This document shows positions 46,694-53,799 of a stretch of 64,000 bases of DNA, in pieces (positions within the stretch are counted from its first letter, which is position 1; each line of letters opens with the position of its first letter). A program made the translations under genes and the position numbers. The stretch lies in NCBI RefSeq assembly GCF_920984675.1, contig NZ_CAKLBV010000022.1:1-64000 (forward strand), written 5' to 3'. This stretch comes from Methylobacterium sp. Leaf118. Its GTDB lineage: Bacteria; Pseudomonadota; Alphaproteobacteria; Rhizobiales; Beijerinckiaceae. Below the pieces are notes generated by a model. It saw only the letters and a list, made by a program, of their open reading frames with translations. It was not told where the DNA came from and ran no database searches.

Positions 46694-47869
46694 ATGCCTC
46701 GTTCCGACTATCTCTTCACCAGCGAGTCCGTCTCCGAGGGCCACCCCGACAAGGTGAGCGACCGCATCTCGGACACCGTGGTCGATGCCTACATCACCGC
46801 GATGCCGGAGGCGCGGCTCGGCGTCGAGACGCTGACGACGACGAACCGCGTGGTGATCGCGGGCGAGGTGCGCGGCCCCGATTCCGTGACCTTCAAGGAT
46901 CTGGAAGAGCTGACCCGCGAGGCCGTGCGCGACATCGGCTACGAGCAGTCGGGCTTTCACTGGAAGAACAACGAGGTCGCCATCCACCTGCACGCGCAGT
47001 CGGCCGACATCGCCCAGGGCGTGGACGCCGCGGGCAACAAGGACGAGGGCGCGGGCGACCAGGGCATCATGTTCGGCTACGCCGCCGACGAGACGCCGGC
47101 CCTGATGCCGGCCCCAATCTTCTACGCCCACAAGATCCTCAAGGATCTCGCCGACGCCCGCAAGGCGCGTCAGGGCGACGCCGCCAAGCTCGGCCCCGAC
47201 GCCAAGAGCCAGGTCACCGTGCGCTACGCCGACGGCCGCCCGGTCGAGGTCACGCAGATCGTGCTCTCGACGCAGCATCTCGACGAGTCCCTCGACTCGG
47301 CGGACGTGCGCGCCATCGTCGAGCCCTACATCCTCAAGGCCCTGCCGGAAGGCTGGGTCAACGAAGGCACGGTCTGGCACGTCAACCCGACCGGCAAGTT
47401 CGTGATCGGCGGCCCGGACGGCGATGCCGGCCTCACCGGCCGCAAGATCATCGTCGACACCTATGGCGGCGCGGCGCCCCATGGCGGCGGCGCCTTCTCC
47501 GGCAAGGACCCGACCAAGGTCGACCGCTCGGCCGCCTACGCCGCCCGCTACCTCGCCAAGAACGTCGTCGCCGCCGGCCTCGCCCGGCGCGCCACGATCC
47601 AGCTCGCCTACGCCATCGGCGTGGCCAAGCCCCTGTCGATCTACGTCGATCTGCACGGCACCGGCACCGTCGACGAGGCCAAGCTCGAGACCGTCCTGAT
47701 GGACGCCCTCGACCTCTCGCCCCGCGGCATCCGCACGGCGCTCCAGCTCAACAAGCCGATCTACGCCCGCACCTCGGCCTACGGCCATTTCGGCCGCGAG
47801 CCGGACGCCGATGGCGGCTTCTCCTGGGAGAAGACCGATCTGGCGGCCAAGCTGAAGTCGGCGTTCTGA
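46694..47869 (+). CDS. metK: S-adenosylmethionine synthetase MetK
   Basis: MetK makes SAM from ATP and methionine. The 391-residue enzyme has the intact signature motifs [20 protein letters not shown] at the start, [12 protein letters not shown] and [20 protein letters not shown], and the methionine-loop region around residues 90-110. ATG 46694 ([11 protein letters not shown]) is the standard start. It is followed by trmB, 43 bp away, whose enzyme uses SAM. Confidence 0.97.
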   Translation: MPRSDYLFTSESVSEGHPDKVSDRISDTVVDAYITAMPEARLGVETLTTTNRVVIAGEVRGPDSVTFKDLEELTREAVRDIGYEQSGFHWKNNEVAIHLHAQSADIAQGVDAAGNKDEGAGDQGIMFGYAADETPALMPAPIFYAHKILKDLADARKARQGDAAKLGPDAKSQVTVRYADGRPVEVTQIVLSTQHLDESLDSADVRAIVEPYILKALPEGWVNEGTVWHVNPTGKFVIGGPDGDAGLTGRKIIVDTYGGAAPHGGGAFSGKDPTKVDRSAAYAARYLAKNVVAAGLARRATIQLAYAIGVAKPLSIYVDLHGTGTVDEAKLETVLMDALDLSPRGIRTALQLNKPIYARTSAYGHFGREPDADGGFSWEKTDLAAKLKSAF

Positions 47870-47912
47870 CGCCGCGGCCCGAGCGGGGGCTGCCGGTTTT
47901 TGGGAAGTGCCG

Positions 47913-48758
47913 ATGCACGAGGACGACCCGGGCTCCCGTTCCGGACGTGAGGTTCGGACCGACAGCACGGAGGTCCGAACCGTGACGGCGCGCGATGAGG
48001 GCCCCCCGCCCGATACCGGCGGGACCAGCGACAGCGAGCGGGCCTTCTTCGGGCGCCGCAAGGGCAAGCGGCTGCGGCCGGGCCAGGAGCAGCGCCTCGA
48101 AGGGGCGCTGCCGTCCCTGCGCGTCGCGCTGCCCGCGCGCGGCGATGTCCTCGATCCGCCCGGGCTGTTCCCGGTGCCGGTCGACGAGGTCTGGCTGGAG
48201 ATCGGTTTCGGCGGCGGCGAGCATCTCGCCGCCCAGGCCGAGGCCAACCCGCGGGCCGGCATCATCGGCTGCGAGCCCTTCGTCAACGGCGTGGTCAAGC
48301 TCCTGCGCGCGGTCGACGAGCGCGGCTTGCGCAATGTCCGCGTCTGGGACGAGGACGCGACCGAACTGCTCGCGGCCCTGCCCGAGGCCAGCCTCGCCCG
48401 GGTCTACCTGCTCTATCCCGATCCCTGGCCCAAGCGCCGCCAGCGCAAGCGCCGCTTCGTGTCGGACGCCTCGCTCGCCGAGATCGCCCGGGTGCTGCGC
48501 CCCGGCGGACAGTTCCGCTTCGCCAGCGACATCGACGATTACGTCGGCTGGACCCTGGTGCGAGCTGCCCGCTCTCCACAGCTCCGCTGGAATGCGGCGA
48601 GCGCCGACGATTGGCGCCGGCCCTTCGCGGGCTGGCCGGGCACCCGCTACGAGGCCAAGGCGCTCGCGGCGGGGCGGCTGCCGAGCTACCTGACCTTCGA
48701 GCGGGTGGACGGGGCCGAGCGGGTGGACGGGGCCGAGCGCGCGGCGGAGGCGCCGTAG
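47913..48758 (+). CDS. trmB: tRNA (guanosine(46)-N7)-methyltransferase TrmB
   Basis: TrmB methylates G46 in the tRNA variable loop using SAM. The 281-residue protein shows the SAM motif VWLEIGFGGGEHLAAQAEA, the family block YLLYPDPWPKRRQRKRRFVS and RPGGQFRFASDIDDYVGW. The N-terminal 45 residues are disordered and the C-terminus ends in a short duplication (RVDGAE repeated) made by an 18-bp tandem repeat at 48699-48734. The start could be GTG 47907, ATG 47913 or GTG 47982. It follows metK in the same transcript. Confidence 0.93.
   Translation: MHEDDPGSRSGREVRTDSTEVRTVTARDEGPPPDTGGTSDSERAFFGRRKGKRLRPGQEQRLEGALPSLRVALPARGDVLDPPGLFPVPVDEVWLEIGFGGGEHLAAQAEANPRAGIIGCEPFVNGVVKLLRAVDERGLRNVRVWDEDATELLAALPEASLARVYLLYPDPWPKRRQRKRRFVSDASLAEIARVLRPGGQFRFASDIDDYVGWTLVRAARSPQLRWNAASADDWRRPFAGWPGTRYEAKALAAGRLPSYLTFERVDGAERVDGAERAAEAP
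48699..48734 (+). repeat. 18-bp tandem duplication inside trmB
   Basis: The unit GAGCGGGTGGACGGGGCC occurs twice in a row, in frame, adding six residues at the trmB C-terminus. It probably arose by slippage and is likely neutral. Confidence 0.85.
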
Positions 48759-48771
48759 GGCCTGATCCGAA

Positions 48772-49272
48772 TCAGTCGTCGTCCTCGTCGTGCGATCGAC
48801 CGATGCCGCCGAGCCCGCCCATGACGTCGAGGCAGCTCTGCAGGATGTAGGCCGCGGCGAGCTTGTCCACGAGTTCGCCCCGCCGCGCCCGGGAGGTGTC
48901 GGCCTCCAGAAGCGTGCGGGTGACGGCGGCGGTGGAGAGCCGCTCGTCGAAGAACAGCACCGGCAGCGGCAGGATCGGCTTGAGGTTGCGGGCGAAACTC
49001 CGGCTCGACTGCGCGCGGGGGCCTTCCGAGCCGTCCATGTTGAGCGGCAGGCCGATGACGAGCCCGCCGATGTCGTGACGGGTGCAGAGCGCGGCGAGCC
49101 GCTGCGCGTCGGGCGTGAACTTTACCCGGCGGATCGTCTCCAGCGGCGAGGCGATCTGGCGGCCCACGTCGGACAGGGCGATGCCGATGGTCCGGGTACC
49201 GAGGTCGAGCCCGATCAGGCGGCGTCCGGCCGCCGACGCCTCGGCGAAGGCCGCGATCTCGTCCCGATTCAC
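48772..49272 (-). CDS. ruvX: RuvX/YqgF, putative Holliday junction resolvase / pre-16S rRNA nuclease
   Basis: The 166-residue RNase H-fold protein has the metal-site residues in [28 protein letters not shown] and [17 protein letters not shown], with the [10 protein letters not shown] finish. The family was named a Holliday-junction resolvase; in E. coli YqgF trims the 16S rRNA 5' end. The start is GTG 49272, overlapping the SUKH gene's stop by four bases (GTGA), so the two are co-translated. It converges with trmB. Confidence 0.93.
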   Translation of the reverse strand: MNRDEIAAFAEASAAGRRLIGLDLGTRTIGIALSDVGRQIASPLETIRRVKFTPDAQRLAALCTRHDIGGLVIGLPLNMDGSEGPRAQSSRSFARNLKPILPLPVLFFDERLSTAAVTRTLLEADTSRARRGELVDKLAAAYILQSCLDVMGGLGGIGRSHDEDDD

Positions 49273-49850
49273 GCCGTGCCCGCCCCGAGCCGTTCGAGCG
49301 CGGCCGCGTCGTCGCCCTCGAAGGTGGCCGGCAGGGGGCCGGCGCCCTCGCCGAGGATGTGCAGCACCTCCAGCCCCCGGAGGCCGCGCACCAGGGCGGG
49401 AAGGTCGGCCCCGCCAAAATGCACCGTCTCGAGGTCGGCGTTGAGCACCCAGATGTCGTATTCGGGGAAGCCCGGAGTCACGTCGAAGAACAGGAAGTCG
49501 CCGCGCCCGGTCTCGCCGAAGAAGCAGGCCCGCTCCATCAGCCCGGCATCGGCGTCGCCCTCCACCGTGAAGCGGTGCGGCTCGTCGCTCCCGCTATCCT
49601 TGAGCCCCTCGAGGGCCAGCGCGACGCCGTGGGCGATCAGGTGGGCGCGGGCGACGAGGTCGGCGGCCTCGATCGGCACGGGGGTGAACAGGCGGACATG
49701 CCCGCCGATCCGCCCGGCGCCGCAGGTGCGGGCGAAGCGTCGGTAGCTCGCCGGCAGGGGGAAGCCGAGTTCGGCCTCGGCCCGGGCGAGGTCCGCCTCG
49801 CTCGAGGCGAGGCCGGGGCGCAAACCCGGGAAGACGCTTTCCCACATCAC
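49269..49850 (-). CDS. SMI1/KNR4 (SUKH-1) family protein
   Basis: The 193-residue protein shows the SUKH-1 fold pattern: [28 protein letters not shown] at the start and [30 protein letters not shown] near the end. In bacteria this family includes immunity proteins against polymorphic toxins and intracellular glucan-control proteins. No toxin gene is near, so a housekeeping or orphan immunity role is open. Its stop overlaps ruvX's GTG start. Confidence 0.8.
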   Translation of the reverse strand: MMWESVFPGLRPGLASSEADLARAEAELGFPLPASYRRFARTCGAGRIGGHVRLFTPVPIEAADLVARAHLIAHGVALALEGLKDSGSDEPHRFTVEGDADAGLMERACFFGETGRGDFLFFDVTPGFPEYDIWVLNADLETVHFGGADLPALVRGLRGLEVLHILGEGAGPLPATFEGDDAAALERLGAGTA

Positions 49851-49969
49851 CGGCCTCCATCGTCGGGGAAACGGGGCTTAGGCCGCGCCGCCGCGGGTTG
49901 TCCACCGCGGAGATTAACCCTGCGGCCCGGTTTGGCGGCGGGACGGGGAGCCCGCGGGCGGGAGAGGTG

Positions 49970-49985
49970 TTAAGGTTTCGTTAAC
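49970..49985 (+). promoter_or_regulatory. CtrA box
   Basis: TTAA-GGTTTCG-TTAAC matches the full TTAA-N7-TTAA(C) site for the alphaproteobacterial cell-cycle regulator CtrA, and also forms the palindrome TTCGTTAACGAA. It lies about 20 bp before a small ORF on the plus strand and 120 bp before the SUKH gene's start on the minus strand. Confidence 0.6.
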
Positions 49986-50002
49986 GAAGCCGGAGCCGCC
50001 CC

Positions 50003-50179
50003 TTGTCCCCCTCGCCGACGCATGGAGCCCTGTGCCCCCCCCGGATCGCCCGGCGGCACCTGCTCATGCTGGCGATGGCGGTGGAGGTTCTCGTCCTCGG
50101 GGCGATCAATGCCGACCGCGTGCGGCGCCCCGGGATCACGGTGGAGCAGACCGTGACGCAGGGCCATGTGATCACTTGA
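50003..50179 (+). CDS. Small membrane protein, TTG start, CtrA-box promoter
   Basis: A 58-residue frame starting at TTG 50003, with GGAG seven bases upstream, and a hydrophobic segment (HLLMLAMAVEVLVLGAIN) followed by a short polar tail ending GHVIT. A shorter ATG start at 50066 is possible. It runs into a 13-bp tandem repeat at its stop. No family recognised. A CtrA site just upstream supports a real, cell-cycle-regulated gene. Confidence 0.45.
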   Translation: MSPSPTHGALCPPRIARRHLLMLAMAVEVLVLGAINADRVRRPGITVEQTVTQGHVIT

Positions 50180-50232
50180 AGGGATCACTTGAAGGGATCA
50201 CCTGAGCCGATCACCGACGATCACCTGAACCG
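50171..50232 (+). repeat. 13-bp tandem repeat
   Basis: Two exact copies of ATCACTTGAAGGG are followed by ATCACCTGAGCCG, a shortened ATCACCGACG and ATCACCTGAACCG, so about five degenerate units fill the gap between the small ORF and the end of pyrB. The stop codon of the small ORF is inside the first unit. Confidence 0.85.
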
Positions 50233-50244
50233 GCGGGCCTCGCC

Positions 50245-51195
50245 TCATCCCGGCGGGAGATGACCGGCCAGGGCCTCCAGCACGGCCATGCGCACCGCGA
50301 CCCCCATCTCGACCTGGTCGCGGATCAGCGACTGGGCCCCGTCCGCGATGTCGGACGCGATCTCGACGCCGCGATTCATCGGGCCGGGATGCAGGACGAG
50401 CGCGTCGGGCGCGGCGAGGGCCAGCTTGTCCCCGTCGAGGCCGTAATACCGGAAATACTCCTTCACCGAGGGGACGAAGGAGCCGTTCATGCGCTCGCGC
50501 TGAAGGCGCAGCATCATGACGATGTCGCAGCCCGCGAGACCGTCGCGCATGTTGGTGAAGACCTCGACGCCGAAGCGCGCGATGCCGGTCGGCAGCAGCG
50601 TCGAGGGGCCGATCACCCGCACCCGGGCGCCGAGCGCCTGGAGCAGGATGATGTTGGAGCGCGCCACCCGCGAATGCAGGACATCGCCGCAGATCGCGAC
50701 CCGCAATCCCTCGATGCGGCCCTTGCGCCGGCGGATCGTCAGGGCATCCAAGAGGGCCTGCGTCGGGTGCTCGTGGGCGCCGTCACCCGCGTTGACGACG
50801 GCGCAATCGACCTTGCGGGCGAGGAGATGCACGGCGCCCGCGGAATGGTGACGCACCACGATGATGTCGGGCCGCATGGCGTTGAGGGTGGCCGCCGTGT
50901 CGATCAGCGTCTCGCCCTTCTTCACCGAGGACGAGGCCACCGACATGTTCATCACGTCGGCCCCGAGCCGCTTGCCGGCGAGCTCGAACGAGGCTTGCGT
51001 GCGGGTCGAGGGCTCGAAGAACAGGTTGATCTGGGTGCGCCCGCGCAGGGTGGTGCGCTTCTTCTCGACCTGGCGGGACAGGGCGACCGCCGCGTCCGCC
51101 CGCGTGAGCAGCGCCTCGATGTCGAGCCGGCTCAAGCCCTCGATGCCGAGCAGGTGCCGGTGCGGGAAGGCGGGGAAGGAGGGCTCTGCGGTCAT
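50245..51195 (-). CDS. pyrB: Aspartate carbamoyltransferase PyrB
   Basis: The 316-residue catalytic subunit joins carbamoyl phosphate and aspartate in pyrimidine synthesis. The carbamoyl-phosphate loop is [13 protein letters not shown] near residue 60, and [31 protein letters not shown], and [13 protein letters not shown] mark the other active-site parts. ATG 51195 starts it. In many relatives pyrB is next to the inactive dihydroorotase-like gene; here that gene is about 10 kb away at 61.6 kb, so the operon is split. Confidence 0.96.
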   Translation of the reverse strand: MTAEPSFPAFPHRHLLGIEGLSRLDIEALLTRADAAVALSRQVEKKRTTLRGRTQINLFFEPSTRTQASFELAGKRLGADVMNMSVASSSVKKGETLIDTAATLNAMRPDIIVVRHHSAGAVHLLARKVDCAVVNAGDGAHEHPTQALLDALTIRRRKGRIEGLRVAICGDVLHSRVARSNIILLQALGARVRVIGPSTLLPTGIARFGVEVFTNMRDGLAGCDIVMMLRLQRERMNGSFVPSVKEYFRYYGLDGDKLALAAPDALVLHPGPMNRGVEIASDIADGAQSLIRDQVEMGVAVRMAVLEALAGHLPPG

Positions 51196-51468
51196 GCGCG
51201 GGTCTTGAGCGTCGGTTCCCCGCTCTTAAGGGGCGCGACCCCGGCCCGGCAAGGCACGGACGGCCGGAGCGGAGGCACCGCGGACGAACCGTCTCGTGCG
51301 GTCGTGGCCGAGAGATTTTTTTGATCCTCGCGAGGGCGTGAACGAGAAAACTTTGAACGATCCGGGGATGAGGCCGTTGCCAGCCTATCCGCGGGCCCTG
51401 GGGCTCCCGTGCGGTCGCCCCGTGCGATCCGGGAATCCGGTCGGTCCGCAGAGAAGGAAAGGAACCCC

Positions 51469-51771
51469 ATGAACGCTCGACTTCTCCTCACGGCCGGCGC
51501 CCTCTCGCTCGGCCTCGGTCTGTCGTCGGGAGCCTTCGCCCAGGGCATGCCGCCCGGCGGCATGGACCCGAGCATGGGCGGCGGCCAGATGCAGCAGGGC
51601 CAGATGGGCGACGACATGGGTCAGGAGCAGCGCCCGATGAAGCGCAGCTCCAAGAAGATGAAGAAGCCCATGAAGAGCAAGAAGATGATGAAGTCCCGGC
51701 GCATGAACCCGGATTCCGGCATGGGATCCGGCGGCATGGGCGGCCAGATGGGCGGCCAGGGCGGCATGTAA
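51469..51771 (+). CDS. Met/Gly/Lys-rich small secreted protein
   Basis: The 100-residue protein has a signal peptide (LLLTAGALSLGLGLSSGAFA) and a mature part full of methionine, glycine and lysine: GMPPGGMDPSMGGGQMQQGQ, then MKKPMKSKKMMKSRRM, and GMGSGGMGGQMGGQGGM at the end. About 25 methionines in 80 residues suggest soft-metal (copper) binding or oxidant scavenging, which is inference. ATG 51469 is preceded by AAGGAAC. No family name known to me. Confidence 0.7.
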   Translation: MNARLLLTAGALSLGLGLSSGAFAQGMPPGGMDPSMGGGQMQQGQMGDDMGQEQRPMKRSSKKMKKPMKSKKMMKSRRMNPDSGMGSGGMGGQMGGQGGM

Positions 51772-51806
51772 CCGCCTCCCGCTTCGGCCCGCCCCGGGTT
51801 ATGTCC

Positions 51807-51839
51807 GAACGCCCGTCCGGTTGCTCCGGGCGGGCGTTC
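51807..51839 (+). terminator. Terminator hairpin after the Met-rich gene
   Basis: GAACGCCCG pairs with CGGGCGTTC, with further CCGG/CCGG pairing and a TTGCT loop, 35 bp after the Met-rich gene stop. Strong stem, no T-run. Confidence 0.65.
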
Positions 51840-51870
51840 CCATGTCGAGCGCCATCAGGGAAGACGGGCC

Positions 51871-52743
51871 GTGGCCGCAGGAACCGCACGCGCAACGGAC
51901 GACGTGGTCGAGACGGTGCGCCGCCGCTGGACCTTTCGCCATCCGCTGGTGATCCGGCTCGCGCATTGGATCAACGTGATCTGTCTCGTCATCCTGCTGA
52001 TGAGCGGGCTGCAGATCTTCAACGCCCATCCGGCGCTCTACTGGGGCGACGCCTCGACCTTCGACCGGCCCTTCGTGGCCATCACCGACGACCAGACCGA
52101 TGACGGCACCGCCCGCGGCCTCGTCTCCGTGGCGGGCCGGAGCCTCGACACCACCGGCTGGCTCGGCCTGTCGAACCTCAACGGCGAGCCGACGGGGCGG
52201 GCGTTTCCGTCCTGGATCACGCTGCCGGCCCACCAGGATCTCGCCACGGGCCGGCGCTGGCACTTCCTGTTCGCCTGGGCCTTCGTGATCAACGGGCTGA
52301 TCTACCTCGTCTACGGGATCGGCAGCGGGCAGCTTCGCCGCCGCCTCGTCCCCCAGGGCGATCAGTGGCGCGGGCTCGGCAGCGCGATCCGCGAGCACCT
52401 GACCCTGCGCTTCCCGGAAGGGCAGGAGGCCAAGCGCTACAACGTCCTGCAGAAGCTCACCTACCTCGTCGTCGTGGCCGGGCTGCTGCCGCTGATGCTC
52501 CTCACCGGGCTCGCCATGTCGCCGGGCGTGAACGCCTTGGTGCCGTTGCCCGACCTGTTCGGGGGGCGGCAATCGGCCCGCACGGTTCACTTCCTCGTCA
52601 TGAACCTGCTGGTGCTGTTCGTGATCGTCCACGTCCTGCTCGTGCTGCTCTCCGGCCTTTGGAACAACCTGCGCGGCATGCTGACGGGCTGGTACGTCAT
52701 CGAGCGCCGCGCGCTCCCGGCCGTCCCTGGAGACGATCGATGA
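51871..52743 (+). CDS. Cytochrome b561-type membrane subunit
   Basis: The 290-residue protein has four membrane helices and the heme-binding histidines of the di-heme cytochrome b561/Ni-Fe hydrogenase b-type group: IRLAHWINVICL near residue 30, RWHFLFAWAFV near 130, and VHFLVMNLL with IVHVLLVLL near the end. It should pass electrons between the membrane quinone pool and the molybdopterin enzyme encoded directly after it, sharing an ATGA overlap. GTG 51871 is the start. Confidence 0.88.
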   Translation: MAAGTARATDDVVETVRRRWTFRHPLVIRLAHWINVICLVILLMSGLQIFNAHPALYWGDASTFDRPFVAITDDQTDDGTARGLVSVAGRSLDTTGWLGLSNLNGEPTGRAFPSWITLPAHQDLATGRRWHFLFAWAFVINGLIYLVYGIGSGQLRRRLVPQGDQWRGLGSAIREHLTLRFPEGQEAKRYNVLQKLTYLVVVAGLLPLMLLTGLAMSPGVNALVPLPDLFGGRQSARTVHFLVMNLLVLFVIVHVLLVLLSGLWNNLRGMLTGWYVIERRALPAVPGDDR

Positions 52744-53648
52744 AGCCCCGCCTCACGACGCCCGCGCCCCACCGCCGGGGTTTCCTCGCCGCCGCCGCGG
52801 GCCTGCTCGGTGCCGCGACCCTCGGGGGCTGCGACCGCCTCGCCACGACCCCGTGGGGGCGGCGCGCCCTGCGGGCGGGCGAGGATGCCAACCTGTTCGT
52901 GCAGCGCCTCCTGCTGACGCCGGCCGCGCTCGCCCAGGAATTCCCCGATTCCGCGATCTCGCCCTGGTTCAAGCCGAACGGGACGATCGACCCGCAGGAC
53001 CGGGACTACCGGGCGCTGGCCGCCCGGCGCTTCGAGGGGTGGAGCCTGCGCGTGGACGGGCTGGTGGAGCGTCCGCAGGGCTTCTCCCTCGCCGACCTGC
53101 GCGCGCTGCCCGCCCGCACCCAGACGACGCGCCACGACTGCGTCGAGGGCTGGAGCGCCATCGGCCGATGGACCGGTGTGCCGCTCGCCGAGCTGCTGAC
53201 CCGCGCGGGCCTGAAACCCGAGGCCCGCTTCATCGTGTTCCACTGCGCCGACACGATGGAGTTCGCCGAATCCGACGCGCCGGACTCGGCCAATCCCGAC
53301 ATGACCGTCCGGCCCGAGGGCGCGGAGAACCAGGCGAGCGACTCCAAGGCCGCCGGGGCCGAGGCGCCGGATGCCGACGCGCCGAAGGGCCGGCCGATCC
53401 GCTACTACGAGAGCATCGACCTCACCGACGCCTATCACCCGCAGACGATCCTGGCCTACGACCTCAACGGCCAGGCGCTGCCGGTCTCGAACGGGGCCCC
53501 GCTGCGCCTGCGGGTCGAGCGCCAGCTCGGCTACAAGCAGGCCAAATACGTCATGCGCATCGAGGTGCGCGACACGTTGGCCGGCATCGGCGACGGCGGG
53601 GGCGGCTACTGGGAGGACCGCGGCTACGAGTGGTACGCGGGCATTTGA
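52740..53648 (+). CDS. Molybdopterin-dependent oxidoreductase (SUOX/YedY-fold)
   Basis: The 302-residue protein has a twin-arginine-like and lipoprotein-type N-terminus (HRRGFLAAAAGLLGAATLGGC) and the sulfite-oxidase-fold core, with the molybdenum-ligand cysteine in TRHDCVEGWSAIGRW near residue 139. It is periplasmic and membrane attached. An acidic low-complexity insertion (EFAESDAPDSANPD to ADAPKGRP, residues about 177-219) separates the FHCADTM and RYYESIDL blocks, which are close together in relatives. The ATG overlaps the cytochrome b stop. Substrate unknown; sulfite, sulfoxide or protein Met-sulfoxide are options. Confidence 0.88.
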   Translation: MKPRLTTPAPHRRGFLAAAAGLLGAATLGGCDRLATTPWGRRALRAGEDANLFVQRLLLTPAALAQEFPDSAISPWFKPNGTIDPQDRDYRALAARRFEGWSLRVDGLVERPQGFSLADLRALPARTQTTRHDCVEGWSAIGRWTGVPLAELLTRAGLKPEARFIVFHCADTMEFAESDAPDSANPDMTVRPEGAENQASDSKAAGAEAPDADAPKGRPIRYYESIDLTDAYHPQTILAYDLNGQALPVSNGAPLRLRVERQLGYKQAKYVMRIEVRDTLAGIGDGGGGYWEDRGYEWYAGI

Positions 53649-53799
53649 CGACGCGCGGGAGGTCGCGGGCCGATTTGACAACCCGCCGTCCCTCACCCAC
53701 TTCTGCGCGGCGCGAGCCCCGGCCGTCGACGGATGTCCGATCGGCGCTTGATCCCCAAAACCGTCCCCGCGGTGAGGCTCTGGCGAGAGGCAGAGGTTC

